The position numbers were made by a program, and so were the translations under genes. Source: Acidovorax sp. T1 (GTDB taxonomy: Bacteria; Pseudomonadota; Gammaproteobacteria; Burkholderiales; Burkholderiaceae_C). From it: a stretch of DNA of 64,000 nucleotides. Positions within the stretch are counted from its first letter, which is position 1. Each line of letters opens with the position of its first letter. Location: assembly GCF_002176815.1 (NCBI RefSeq), contig NZ_CP021648.1, positions 1,434,001 through 1,498,000 of the forward strand, read 5' to 3'. Positions 9,843 to 18,888 of the stretch are shown here, in pieces. The notes below the pieces were generated by a model. That model was not told the DNA's origin. It ran no database searches and saw only the letters and a list, made by a program, of their open reading frames with translations.

Positions 9843-9878
9843 GTTGCAGTAGTCAGTTCTTCAGTGAAATAGTGGCCC

Positions 9879-9916
9879 AGCGCTTTGCTATCAAGCGCTG
9901 GCAGCTATCAAAACTA
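9879..9916 (+). repeat. Dispersed palindromic repeat
   Basis: A family copy: AGCGCTTTGC, spacer, AAGCGCTGGCAGCTATCAAA. It abuts the ppa terminator. Confidence 0.8.
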
Positions 9917-9950
9917 AAGCATGCAACCATGGCGGGTTGCATGCTTTTTT
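9917..9950 (+). terminator. Rho-independent terminator of ppa
   Basis: A 12-bp perfect stem, AAGCATGCAACC with GGTTGCATGCTT, around a 5-nt loop, followed by a T-run. It is placed correctly for ppa. Confidence 0.9.
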
Positions 9951-10153
9951 CATGGCTTGCGCATTGCATTGCGTTGGCGCTCCGCTCATGTCTGGTATTT
10001 AGAATATCAGGGTAAACCCTTAATGCATGAGAGCAGCGCGGGGCCAAGTGGCGGTCTGTAAAAAAATGAAACGATCCGCTGCTATGCTGGATTGGCACCC
10101 ACGCGGGCTTTGCCTGCGCTCATCGGCTGCTTGCAATCAACCGCAGAAAATCC

Positions 10154-11920
10154 ATGAATCAACTCAAAATTTCAACCCGGCTCACGGTGGCGTTTGCCGT
10201 GATGGTCGCTTTGCTGATCACGCTGGGCGCGGTCAGCCTGATCTTGTCTGCCAGCCAGCGCACCGAACTCAAAGACGTGATTGAGGTTCGTATTCCAATT
10301 ACCAAAGCCTTGGGCATAGTGGTAGATCGGGTGAATGTGCAGGCCATCCAGTTCCGTAACCTGGCCATTTTCAACTCTGAAAGCATCACCAGGTCGTCGC
10401 TGGATCAGGTGACCTCTGCGCGGGCCGTGATTTCGGAGCAAATGAAGATCCTTGAGACCCTCGTCCTCTCTGAAAGGGGCAAGGAGGCCATGGGGCGCAT
10501 CCAGCAGTCACGCGCAGAGTTCCTCAAGCTAGCTGACCAATACCTTGCCATGGTCCAGCAAGGCCAGAAAGAGGAAGCGCTGAAACTGCTTGAAGAGCAA
10601 CTGCGCCCTGCGCAGCTGGCCTACCAGGCCATCCTCCAGGAGCAGGTCGAGCTCCAGGCCCAAACCACGGCGACTGCCGGCCAACGCGCCGAATCGGCCG
10701 CCGCCGCATTGCAGCGGGGCGTGCTGATTGCCGGCGTGCTGGCCATCGGGCTGGCCATCTTTCTGGCCATCACCATCATCCGCTCCATCACCCGCCCCCT
10801 GGCCCAGGCGGTGGAAGCCGCCGACCGCGTGGCCGGGGGTGATCTCAGCGGCCAGATCGTCGTGCAGTCCAAAGACGAAACCGGCTACCTGCTCAGCGCA
10901 TTGCAGCGCATGCAGCAAAGCCTGGTGAACACGGTGAGCGCTGTGCGCACCAACGCCGATGGCGTGGCGTCGGCAAGTGCGCAGATTGCGTCGGGCAACA
11001 ACGACCTGTCCAGCCGCACCGAAGAGCAGGCTTCGGCCCTGGAAGAAACCGCCGCTTCGATGGAAGAACTGGCCTCTACCGTGCGCCAGAACGCCGACAA
11101 CGCCCGCCAGGCCAACCAGCTGGCCATGACCGCCTCCACCGTGGCCGTGCAGGGTGGCGAGGTGGTGGCCGAAGTGGTCGAGACCATGAAGGGCATCAAC
11201 GCCAGCAGCAACAAGATTGCCGACATCATCAGCGTGATTGACGGCATCGCCTTTCAGACCAACATCCTGGCGCTGAACGCGGCGGTAGAAGCCGCCCGGG
11301 CCGGCGAGCAGGGCCGCGGTTTTGCCGTGGTGGCGAGCGAGGTGCGCAGCCTGGCCGGCCGCAGCGCCGAGGCCGCCAAGGAAATCAAGGGCCTGATCAC
11401 CGCCAGCGTGGAGCGGGTGGAACAAGGCACACTGCTGGTGGACAAGGCCGGGGCCACCATGACCGATGTGGTGGCCTCCATCCGCCGCGTGACCGACATC
11501 ATGGGCGAGATCAGCGCTGCCAGCAGCGAGCAAAGCGCGGGCGTTGCGCAAATCGGCGAAGCCGTCATGCAGATGGACCAGGCCACGCAGCAAAACGCGG
11601 CCCTGGTCGAGGAAATGGCCGCTGCCGCCAGCAGCCTCAATGCCCAGGCCGGCGAACTGGTGCAGTCGGTGTCGGTTTTCCGGCTGGACGCCCGCTTCGC
11701 AGGCGGCGCGGCCCAGGTTGCGGCGCGGCCCCGTCCTGCGGCGATGCCCGCCCCGTCCGCACTGCGGGCCACGGGCGCCGTTCGTGCGGCCGGCAAGGGC
11801 CAGGCCGCCGCCACCAAGGCATCCACCCGCCTGGCAGCACCTGCGGGCGCAGCGCCCAAGTCCGATGCGCCAGTGGCAAAGGCCGCGGCTGGCGCCGAGG
11901 ACGATTGGGAAAGCTTTTGA
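10154..11920 (+). CDS. Methyl-accepting chemotaxis protein (Tsr/Tar type)
   Basis: A 588-residue inner-membrane chemoreceptor. TM1 is at about residues 11-32 and TM2 at about 192-212, enclosing a periplasmic helical domain of some 160 residues resembling the four-helix-bundle (4HB_MCP) sensor. HAMP follows (about 213-265, starting [15 protein letters not shown]). The signalling domain includes the conserved hairpin tip [20 protein letters not shown] and downstream [19 protein letters not shown]. The C-terminus is an Ala/Pro-rich linker ending in DDWESF, close to the NWETF pentapeptide that tethers CheR/CheB. The ligand is unknown. A cheW gene follows 352 bp downstream and may supply its coupling protein. 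Confidence 0.95.
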   Translation: MNQLKISTRLTVAFAVMVALLITLGAVSLILSASQRTELKDVIEVRIPITKALGIVVDRVNVQAIQFRNLAIFNSESITRSSLDQVTSARAVISEQMKILETLVLSERGKEAMGRIQQSRAEFLKLADQYLAMVQQGQKEEALKLLEEQLRPAQLAYQAILQEQVELQAQTTATAGQRAESAAAALQRGVLIAGVLAIGLAIFLAITIIRSITRPLAQAVEAADRVAGGDLSGQIVVQSKDETGYLLSALQRMQQSLVNTVSAVRTNADGVASASAQIASGNNDLSSRTEEQASALEETAASMEELASTVRQNADNARQANQLAMTASTVAVQGGEVVAEVVETMKGINASSNKIADIISVIDGIAFQTNILALNAAVEAARAGEQGRGFAVVASEVRSLAGRSAEAAKEIKGLITASVERVEQGTLLVDKAGATMTDVVASIRRVTDIMGEISAASSEQSAGVAQIGEAVMQMDQATQQNAALVEEMAAAASSLNAQAGELVQSVSVFRLDARFAGGAAQVAARPRPAAMPAPSALRATGAVRAAGKGQAAATKASTRLAAPAGAAPKSDAPVAKAAAGAEDDWESF

Positions 11921-12272
11921 GTTGCCCGCACAATGTTCAAGCGAAAATCGCTCTAAGCGCTTGCAGGAAAAGCGCTGGTAGCTATCAAAAACGGAGCAAA
12001 CCAGAACATTTCCGGCGGGCGCTTGCAGGCGGGAAAACCGGTCTGCAGCCGTGCCCGTGTGTCGGGGTGGATGCTGCGCCCGCGCCGGTGGTCGTGCCAG
12101 GCATGTCCCGCATGCGGGCAGGCTTGCTGCACCGCCATGGACACCGGACGCGCCATCGGGTTGCGTCGCTAATTGTGAGTAAATGCAACCAAAGGCTGCT
12201 ATGCTCCGTCGATATGCGCAGGCCCGGCGTGGCCACTAGCCTGCCCGACCCGCTGTTTTGAAGGATGCGCAC
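11921..12272. other. Intergenic region between chemoreceptor and cheW
   Basis: It contains one palindromic repeat (11955-11992). The rest has no recognisable gene. The 3' part ends with an AAGGA ribosome-binding site for cheW. Confidence 0.55.
11955..11992 (+). repeat. Dispersed palindromic repeat
   Basis: A family copy: AAGCGCTTGC, spacer, AAAGCGCTGGTAGCTATCAA. It lies 35 bp after the chemoreceptor stop codon. Confidence 0.8.
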
Positions 12273-12785
12273 ATGATTTCTGCCCCCACTGCAACCCGTT
12301 CTGAGTCGTCGTCGCGCACCGCTGCCACAGCCCGCGCGGCCGAATACCTGACCTTTCGCCTGGGGGAGGAGGAGTACGGCATCGACATCCTGCGGGTGCA
12401 GGAAATTCGCTCGTATGAGCAGCCCACGCGCATGGCCCATGCGCCTGATTTCATCAAGGGTGTGGTCGATCTGCGCGGGCGCATCGTTCCCATCGTGGAT
12501 CTGCGCCTGAAACTGCACTGCCCCACGGCCGAATACACCGATTTCACCGTGGTCATCATCCTGAATGTGGGTGGCACCGTGCTGGGCGCGGTGGTGGATG
12601 CCGTGGCCGATGTGGTGGCCCTCACGGCCGATGCCATCAAGCCGGCGCCGCAGTTCGAAAGCCAGGTGGATTCCGCTTTTGTCACCGGCATCGCCACGCT
12701 GGGCGACCGCATGCTCATCATGATGGACATCGAATCCTTGCTGAGCAGCGCCGAAATGGGCCTGGTGGCCCAGGTCGCGCAGTAA
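12273..12785 (+). CDS. cheW: Chemotaxis coupling protein CheW
   Basis: A 170-residue scaffold protein that links chemoreceptors to the kinase CheA. The CheW/SH3-like domain covers about residues 27-165: YLTFRLGEEEYGIDILRVQEI, then GVVDLRGRIVPIVDLR, and GAVVDAVADVVAL. A 26-residue Ser/Thr/Ala-rich extension precedes it. The ATG at 12273 is preceded by AAGGA at suitable spacing; a TTG at 12258 is less likely. The neighbouring gene is a methyl-accepting chemotaxis protein on the same strand, consistent with a small chemosensory pair separate from the main che operon. Confidence 0.94.
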   Translation: MISAPTATRSESSSRTAATARAAEYLTFRLGEEEYGIDILRVQEIRSYEQPTRMAHAPDFIKGVVDLRGRIVPIVDLRLKLHCPTAEYTDFTVVIILNVGGTVLGAVVDAVADVVALTADAIKPAPQFESQVDSAFVTGIATLGDRMLIMMDIESLLSSAEMGLVAQVAQ

Positions 12786-12844
12786 TCGGCCACGCCAGCA
12801 CCATGCCGTTGTCGGGGTGGTGCGCCGGGTTTGGCGGAAGGGCG

Positions 12845-14170
12845 TTATGCCGTCCGAAACGGGCTGCGCGCCTGCAGGTGGTCCAGATAGTCTTCCACGC
12901 CAGCGCCCTCGCGCGCAAGAAAGCGTTCCACCGCGTCGGCAAATGCCGGGTGTGCCAGCCAGTGCAGGCTGGTGGCCTGCACGGGCAGCAGGGCGCGGGC
13001 CATCTTGTGTTCGCCTTGCGCGCCGCCTTCAAAGCGCTGCACGCCATGCGCGATGCACCACGCCAGTGGCTGGTAGTAGCAGGCCTCGAAATGCAGGCAG
13101 TCCACGCGTTCCAGCGCGCCCCAGTAGCGGCCGTACGCAGTGCGCGGTGGGTTTTTTGAATGATTTATGTCAGTAGCGCTTGTGCGACAAGCGTCAATAG
13201 CTATCAAACTGCTAGCAATTTGCCGGCCCTCGCGCTCGGCAATGAACAGCAGCCAATGCTCCGGCATGCGGTCGGCCATCTGCTGGAAGAACGCCCGTGT
13301 GAGGTAGGGCGGGTTGCCATGCTCAAGATAGGTGCGCTCGTAGCAACGGTAGAAAAAATCCCAGTCGGACGATGAGATGTCGGCCCCCAGCGCCCAGCGG
13401 AATGTGACACCGGCCTCGACCACGCGCCGGCGTTCCTGGCGGATCTTCTTGCGCTTTTCCTGGCTGAGATGGGCCAGAAAATCATCGAAATCACGATAGC
13501 CATGGATTGCTTCGTCGGCCGGCGCCGCGGCGACAGTTGCACCTTCTGCGAACGGCACCGGGATGCGCGTATCGGGCGCGGGGAGGACGTGTCCTTCGGG
13601 GGGCTGCGAAGGCGCGCCGGTGGCTGGCGCAGAGGTACCGTTCTGCCAGTGAAACTGCACTGTGTGCCGCAGCATCAGACCTTGCCGGGCGCTGGTCAGC
13701 ACATCGTCGTCGCTGGCGAACAGCACATGCAAAGACGAGATGCCCTCGTCCTCGCACCACTGGCACAGCGCCTGCACCAGCAACTGGCGCGTGGGCTCGT
13801 CGCGCGCCAGCAGCCTTGTGCCGGGCACGGGCGTGAAAGGCACGGCCACCACGGCCTTGGGGTAGTAGGGTACGCCGTGTTGCTCGTAGGCACTGGCCCA
13901 GGCCCAGTCGAACACGTATTCGCCGTAGGAATGGCTCTTGAGGTACAGCGGGCAGGCGGCCACCAGTGCATCACCTTGCCACAGCGTCATGAAGCGGGGC
14001 GTCCAGCCGGTGCGAGGGACGGCGCTCTGGCTTTCGTGCAGGGCGGCCAGGTATTCGTGGCGCATGAAGGGGGTGGCGTGCGATTGCTGCGCCAGCAGGG
14101 CGTTCCAGGCACTGGCGTCCACCTCCAGCGGCGATGCCAGTACGCGCGCGATAATGGCGCCTTCAGCCAT
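12845..14170 (-). CDS. GNAT-like acyltransferase of the COG3146 (DUF482) family, carrying an in-frame repeat
   Basis: A 441-residue protein of the COG3146 family (FemAB/GNAT-related, often annotated as peptidoglycan-associated acyltransferase). Family blocks include PFMRHEYLAAL near the N-terminus, SYGEYVFDWAWA, KRKKIRQERRRV, YLTRAFFQQMADRMPEHWLL, AYGRYWGALE and the C-terminal FEGGAQGEHKMARALLPV. Two features make it longer than usual. One is a Pro/Ala-rich linker of about 45 residues between FHWQNG and HGYRDFDDFL. The other is about 20 residues (from SLIAIDA to NHSKNP) encoded by a dispersed palindromic repeat just before AYGRYWG. The frame is open throughout, so it may still be functional. 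It is divergent from nadE. Confidence 0.85.
   Translation of the reverse strand: MAEGAIIARVLASPLEVDASAWNALLAQQSHATPFMRHEYLAALHESQSAVPRTGWTPRFMTLWQGDALVAACPLYLKSHSYGEYVFDWAWASAYEQHGVPYYPKAVVAVPFTPVPGTRLLARDEPTRQLLVQALCQWCEDEGISSLHVLFASDDDVLTSARQGLMLRHTVQFHWQNGTSAPATGAPSQPPEGHVLPAPDTRIPVPFAEGATVAAAPADEAIHGYRDFDDFLAHLSQEKRKKIRQERRRVVEAGVTFRWALGADISSSDWDFFYRCYERTYLEHGNPPYLTRAFFQQMADRMPEHWLLFIAEREGRQIASSLIAIDACRTSATDINHSKNPPRTAYGRYWGALERVDCLHFEACYYQPLAWCIAHGVQRFEGGAQGEHKMARALLPVQATSLHWLAHPAFADAVERFLAREGAGVEDYLDHLQARSPFRTA
13172..13219 (-). repeat. Dispersed palindromic repeat inside a coding region
   Basis: A family copy with TTTGATAGCTATTGACGC, spacer, AAGCGCTACTG on the minus strand. It is translated within the GNAT-like gene without breaking the frame. 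Confidence 0.85.
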
Positions 14171-14259
14171 GCTGCCTCCGCGGGCCGCCGCTTCGCGCGG
14201 GGCCCCGAGGGGTGGTTGTGGCGGTGTTCCACCTGGCCGCAGGGGCCGATTCCAGTTCC

Positions 14260-15918
14260 ATGACGCTCTCCATTTGCACCGCTCAGCTCAATTTTGTCGT
14301 GGGCGACATGCCCGGCAATGCGCAGAAAATCATTGCTGCCGCGCGTGAAGCCCATGCACAGGGCGCGCGCCTGTTGCTGACGCCCGAACTGGCCATCTGT
14401 GGCTACGCGGCAGAAGACCTGTTCCTGCGCCCCGCGTTTCTTGCGGCCTGTGATGATGCCGTGAAAACCGTGGCCCGCGAGACCGCGGGGTTGAATGGCC
14501 TGGCGATCGTGCTGGGCCATCCGCAAAAGCTGGCTGCTGGCGACCCGGCGTTCAGCCCCTGCCTGAATGCGGCCAGCGTTCTGCGCCATGGCCAGATCGA
14601 GCAGACCTATGCCAAGCGCGAGCTGCCCAACTACCAGGTGTTTGACGAGCGCCGCTATTTCGTCGCAGGCCATTCGCCCTGCGTGTTCGAGGTGGAGGGT
14701 GTGAAGGTCGGGCTGCTGATCTGCGAAGACGCATGGTTTGCAGCGCCCGCGCGCGCCGCAGCGCAGGCGGGGGCGCAATTGCTGGCGGTGATCAATGCAT
14801 CGCCCTTTCACCTGGGCAAGAGCGCCGAGCGCGAGCAGACCATGCGCGAGCGCGTGGCCGAAACCGGCCTGCCGCTGGTCTATGCCCACCTGGTGGGCGG
14901 GCAAGACGAGGTGGTTTTCGAGGGCCGCTCGTTTGCCCTGAATGCCGACGGCGCAGTGGCGGGGCGCGCCCCCGGTTTCAAGGAAAAACTGGTTTTTGCG
15001 CAGATACATCAAGCGCAAGCAGCTATCAAATTAGAAGCAGAGGTGGTGCCCGAGCGCAGCCTGGAGGCTGATCTGTGGGACGCGCTGGTGCTGGGCGTGC
15101 GCGACTATGTGGGCAAGAACGGCTTTCCGGGCGCGCTGCTGGGCTTGTCGGGCGGCATTGATTCGGCGCTGGTGCTGGCGATTGCGGTGGATGCCCTGGG
15201 CGCCGACAAGGTGCACACCGTGATGATGCCGTCGCCCTACACGGCGGACATCAGCTGGATCGACGCGCGCGACATGGCCGAGCGCATGGGCGTGCGCTAT
15301 GACGAAATCGCGATTGCGCCCCAGTTCAAGGCCTTCAAGGCCGCGCTGGCCAGCCAATTTGCCGGCCTGCCCGAGGACACGACCGAAGAAAACCTGCAGG
15401 CCCGCATCCGCGGCACGCTGCTGATGGCGTTGTCGAACAAGTTTGGCGCCATCGTGCTGACCACCGGCAACAAGAGCGAGATGGCCACGGGCTACTGCAC
15501 GCTCTACGGCGACATGGCCGGCGGCTTTGCGCCCATCAAGGACGTGGCCAAAACCAGGGTGTTCGATCTGGCCCGCTGGCGCAATGCGCACGACCCCTAT
15601 GGCACCGGCGCCAACCCCATCCCCGAGCGCATCATCACGCGCCCGCCCAGTGCCGAGTTGCGCCCCGACCAGAAAGACCAGGACAGTTTGCCGGCCTACG
15701 AGGTGCTGGATGCGATCGTGGCGCGTTACATGGAAAATGACGAGCCGATAGAGTCCATCATTGCCGCCGGGTTCGAGCGCGCCGATGTCGAGCGCGTCAC
15801 CCGGCTGATCAAGATCAACGAGTACAAGCGCCGCCAGGCCCCCGTGGGCGTGCGCGTCACGCGCCGCAGCTTCGGCAAGGACTGGCGCTACCCTATCACC
15901 AGCCAATTCAGGGCCTGA
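14260..15918 (+). CDS. nadE: Glutamine-dependent NAD+ synthase
   Basis: A 552-residue two-domain enzyme that makes NAD+ from deamido-NAD+, ATP and glutamine. The N-terminal nitrilase-type glutaminase has the triad Glu43 (TPELAICGY), Lys119 (YAKRELPNY) and Cys155 (LICEDAW). The C-terminal synthetase has the pyrophosphatase loop GLSGGIDSA near 295-303 and TTGNKSEMATGY downstream. The ATG at 14260 begins MTLSICTAQLNF; an upstream GTG at 14212 is less likely. About 13 residues of the interdomain linker (IHQAQAAIKLEAE) are encoded by part of a palindromic repeat. A PII gene follows 54 bp downstream, and PII-type control of NAD+ synthase has been described in other proteobacteria. Confidence 0.96.
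   Translation: MTLSICTAQLNFVVGDMPGNAQKIIAAAREAHAQGARLLLTPELAICGYAAEDLFLRPAFLAACDDAVKTVARETAGLNGLAIVLGHPQKLAAGDPAFSPCLNAASVLRHGQIEQTYAKRELPNYQVFDERRYFVAGHSPCVFEVEGVKVGLLICEDAWFAAPARAAAQAGAQLLAVINASPFHLGKSAEREQTMRERVAETGLPLVYAHLVGGQDEVVFEGRSFALNADGAVAGRAPGFKEKLVFAQIHQAQAAIKLEAEVVPERSLEADLWDALVLGVRDYVGKNGFPGALLGLSGGIDSALVLAIAVDALGADKVHTVMMPSPYTADISWIDARDMAERMGVRYDEIAIAPQFKAFKAALASQFAGLPEDTTEENLQARIRGTLLMALSNKFGAIVLTTGNKSEMATGYCTLYGDMAGGFAPIKDVAKTRVFDLARWRNAHDPYGTGANPIPERIITRPPSAELRPDQKDQDSLPAYEVLDAIVARYMENDEPIESIIAAGFERADVERVTRLIKINEYKRRQAPVGVRVTRRSFGKDWRYPITSQFRA
15005..15036 (+). repeat. Partial dispersed palindromic repeat inside nadE
   Basis: Half of the family consensus: AAGCGCAAGCAGCTATCAAA then TTAGAA. 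The AGCGCTTGC half is not visible. It is read in frame as the NadE interdomain linker. Confidence 0.75.
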
Positions 15919-16311
<393 letters not shown>

Positions 16312-16396
16312 GCGACTTCCTGGGTGCCTCAGCCGGCGGGCGCAGGCCGGGGCCGATGGGTCAGTGGCCCGTTGTTCCAGCCGTCCCGGTTGCGCT

Positions 16397-16990
16397 TCAG
16401 ATGACGGAGCGCAGCGGCACCTGTTCCTGGGGGTGGCCGGCCGACTGCACCAGCGTGCGAAGCAGCGCATTGCTGTCGGTTGCGGTATGCAGCAGGTCCA
16501 TTTGCCAGGGCCCCATGAAGCCGCTGGCCACACTGGTCTGCAAGAAGGCCAGCAGGCCGTCGTAGTAGCCAGCCACATTGAGCAGGCCCACCGGCTTGTC
16601 GTGGTAGCCCAGCTGGCGCCAGGTCCACACTTCAAACAGTTCCTCAAAGGTGCCGATGCCGCCGGGCAGGGCCACGAAGGCGTCGCTGCGCTCGGCCATC
16701 ATGGCTTTGCGCTCGTGCATGGTCTGCACGATGTGCAACTCGTCGCACTGGCGGTTGGCCTGCTCTTTGTCGACCAAGGTCTGCGGTATCACGCCCACCA
16801 CCCGGCCGCCGGCCAGGCGCGTGGCCTCGGCCACGATGCCCATGAGGCCGCTGCGCCCGCCGCCATACACGAGCTGGCCGCCATGCGATCCGATCCAATG
16901 GCCCACGGCGGTTGCCGCCTGGGCAAACGCCGCGTTCTCGCCAGGGCGGGAACCACAGTACACGCAGATGGAAAAAGTTGGCTCAGCCAT
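16397..16990 (-). CDS. LOG family protein (TIGR00730)
   Basis: A 197-residue Rossmann-like protein of the LOG family, which hydrolyses cytokinin riboside monophosphates or related nucleotides (AMP nucleosidase-like). The signature PGGIGTFEELFEVWTW is present, as are the N-terminal ICVYCGSRPG and YGGGRSGLMGIVA motifs. The start is the ATG at 16990, which overlaps the end of dgkA by 8 bp. It is therefore the last gene of a minus-strand run beginning with the sigma factor at 19895. Its physiological substrate in this organism is not evident. Confidence 0.92.
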   Translation of the reverse strand: MAEPTFSICVYCGSRPGENAAFAQAATAVGHWIGSHGGQLVYGGGRSGLMGIVAEATRLAGGRVVGVIPQTLVDKEQANRQCDELHIVQTMHERKAMMAERSDAFVALPGGIGTFEELFEVWTWRQLGYHDKPVGLLNVAGYYDGLLAFLQTSVASGFMGPWQMDLLHTATDSNALLRTLVQSAGHPQEQVPLRSVI

Positions 16991-17393
16991 GGAAAAACCT
17001 CTGAAAAAGAGCTGCAGACCAGATGCCAACGCACAGCAGCAGCGACAGCAGCACCGCAGCACTGCCCATGTCCTTGGCACGCTTGGAAAGGTCGTGCCAC
17101 TCGGGGCCGATGCGGTCGATGGCGGTTTCGATGCCGGTGTTGAGCAACTCCACGATCATCACGATCACCACTGAGCCGGCCAGCAGCGCCACTTCCACCC
17201 AGCGGTGGCCCAGCCAGAACGACAGCGGAACCAGCACCACTGCTGCAATGGCTTCCTGGCGAAACGCTTTCTCGCCCCAGCCGGCACGCAGGCCTTCGAG
17301 CGAGTAGCCGGTGGCATGCCAGATCCGGTTCAGCCCGGAGCGTGCCTTGTGCGGGTTGGCGGGCGCTTGGGGCGATGGGTCGAGTGATTGCAT
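16983..17393 (-). CDS. dgkA: Diacylglycerol kinase (prokaryotic type)
   Basis: A 136-residue small trimeric membrane kinase that phosphorylates diacylglycerol to phosphatidic acid. The N-terminal amphipathic region is followed by three transmembrane helices. The active-site stretch is VELLNTGIETAIDRIG, with SKRAKDMGSAAVLL in the third helix region. The ATG at 17393 is chosen; a longer frame to 17465 would overlap the preceding gene and add a non-conserved head. It overlaps the LOG gene by 8 bp and is 52 bp after the RDD gene. Confidence 0.93.
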   Translation of the reverse strand: MQSLDPSPQAPANPHKARSGLNRIWHATGYSLEGLRAGWGEKAFRQEAIAAVVLVPLSFWLGHRWVEVALLAGSVVIVMIVELLNTGIETAIDRIGPEWHDLSKRAKDMGSAAVLLSLLLCVGIWSAALFQRFFHG

Positions 17394-17445
17394 GCGGCGA
17401 TTGTCAGGCGCGGATGTGTCTGGCAAGCACATGTCCGGCCAGGGC

Positions 17446-17985
17446 TTATTTTTTGGTGGGTTCATGGTGCACCAGGCGGGTACCCGCGAGTGCGTCGTGC
17501 CAGAACTGTTGCTGCGGGTGAAAGCGGCTCAGCAGCGCCCACACCGCGACCCAGCCCAACACAATCACCGCGGACTCGCCGCCCGGCAGCGAAAAGGGCG
17601 CTACGGCGGCCAGTGGCGGCAGAAACCACAGCCAGGAAAGAACGTAGCGCAGCAGTGCGCGCCGCTGGGTGAGCGGACGGCCAGCGTGGTCCACCACGCG
17701 GACGTTCCAGGTTTTCATGGCCAGCGTCTGGCCCTTGGCCCAGAACCAGGTGAAGTAGATGCCAAACACCACGAACAGGAAGGCCTGCAGGGCGTGCCGG
17801 TTGTCCATGGCATTGCGGGTCTGGCTCAGGGTTCCAAACAGGTAGCCGGCGATGAAGACCACGCCAAACATCAGGATGCCTTCGTACATCCAGCAGGCCA
17901 TGCGGCGCACCAGGCTGGGGGCATGCAGGTTCGAGGGTGCGGCGACAGTGGAAGTCTGCACGTCAGGCGAAGACAAGGCGGGCAT
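17446..17985 (-). CDS. RDD family membrane protein
   Basis: A 179-residue protein with the RDD domain. The name-giving Arg is in LVRRMACWMYEG and the Asp in FWHDALAGTRLV. Two to three hydrophobic segments are visible (ILMFGVVFIAGYLFG, AFLFVVFGIYFTWFW, AVIVLGWVAVWAL). The start at 17985 leaves 5 bp after the stop of the DUF3106 gene, so translation is likely coupled. Function is unknown; some RDD proteins have been linked to Na+/H+ antiport, but that cannot be claimed here. Confidence 0.88.
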   Translation of the reverse strand: MPALSSPDVQTSTVAAPSNLHAPSLVRRMACWMYEGILMFGVVFIAGYLFGTLSQTRNAMDNRHALQAFLFVVFGIYFTWFWAKGQTLAMKTWNVRVVDHAGRPLTQRRALLRYVLSWLWFLPPLAAVAPFSLPGGESAVIVLGWVAVWALLSRFHPQQQFWHDALAGTRLVHHEPTKK

Positions 17986-17990
17986 GCAGA

Positions 17991-18869
17991 TTACTGGGGA
18001 GTGAGGAGGGGCACATCGGGCGCCACAGGGGCCGCATGGTCGTTGGTTGCGGGCGTGCCCGACAGTGGCGGCAGTGTGATGGGCACGGCCACAGGCACGT
18101 TGACGGGGGCGGTCTCCACCACGCCAGCAGGGGATGGAGCGGGGGAGCCATGGGCGCCCGCACCCGCCGCAGGAGCCGTTGGCAAAGGCATCGCAACGCG
18201 CGGAGACAGATTCTGGATGGGTGGAATCTTGGGCTGATTGGCGCGATTGGGGTTGGCTTCCGAGGCTGCTGGAATCTGCGCCAGCTTGCGGGGAGACACT
18301 GGTTTGAGCGCAGTGGCTGCTCCTTGGGGCTTGGGGGCTGCGCGCGCAGCCAGCTTGCGCTTTTCTTCGTCGCTCAGTGCCTGGTAGGCCTGCCATTGGG
18401 CGAGTTTGTTGTCACGCGCCAGGCGATTGGAATCGGCGTAATTGAGCCGTGCCTGATTGCGTTGTTGGGCACTCAGGCTGGCCCATTCCGTCATGCGGTT
18501 GTGCAGTTTTTCCTGTTCTTGTTCTGGCAGTGTCGAGAAGGTATGGGCCAAAGCGAGCCAGCGTTTTTTTTGCACCTCGCTGAGCAGAGCCCAGCGTTCC
18601 GCCAGTGGGTAAAGCGCCAGTTTCTGGGGTGTGTTCAGGACTTCCCAGCCCGGGCCGGCAGGAGTGAGCGTGGACGGATCGACCACCCTGCCGGATGTGC
18701 CTTTGCCGCTGGATTTGGGTGCCAACGCAGCAGCTGGCAGGACGGTGCCGGGGGCCATGCGCACCTGATTGAGCACCGCCATGCCACCTGCTGCGAACGC
18801 ACCTAAAAGCACCAAAGCCAGCACAAAGGCTGGCATGGTGGGGCGGGCTTCAGGTGGACTTGCGTACAT
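17991..18869 (-). CDS. DUF3106 domain protein
   Basis: A 292-residue protein with one N-terminal hydrophobic helix (about residues 12-34). A DUF3106 region follows, covering about 70-170, with repeated helical blocks rich in Trp, Leu and basic residues (LYPLAERWALLSEVQKKRW, EKLHNRMTEWASLSAQQRN). The last 120 residues are Pro/Ala-rich and probably disordered. The N-terminus in the cytoplasm and bulk in the periplasm is the likely topology. The blocks resemble those of metal-binding or CpxP-like helical proteins only loosely. It belongs to the sigma factor operon. Confidence 0.85.
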   Translation of the reverse strand: MYASPPEARPTMPAFVLALVLLGAFAAGGMAVLNQVRMAPGTVLPAAALAPKSSGKGTSGRVVDPSTLTPAGPGWEVLNTPQKLALYPLAERWALLSEVQKKRWLALAHTFSTLPEQEQEKLHNRMTEWASLSAQQRNQARLNYADSNRLARDNKLAQWQAYQALSDEEKRKLAARAAPKPQGAATALKPVSPRKLAQIPAASEANPNRANQPKIPPIQNLSPRVAMPLPTAPAAGAGAHGSPAPSPAGVVETAPVNVPVAVPITLPPLSGTPATNDHAAPVAPDVPLLTPQ

Positions 18870-18888
18870 GCAGTAAAAGCGAATGCAA

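Larger units (their letters stand above)
9843..10153. other. Intergenic region between ppa and the chemoreceptor gene
   Basis: It holds a dispersed palindromic repeat (9879-9916) followed at once by the ppa terminator (9917-9950). The remaining 200 bp should contain the chemoreceptor promoter. I see no convincing sigma-28 site and no gene. Confidence 0.6.

Noticed and set aside
10529..11593. Long open frame antisense to the chemoreceptor gene
   Set aside because: It is a His/Gly-rich shadow frame caused by the high GC third positions of the real gene and matches no family.
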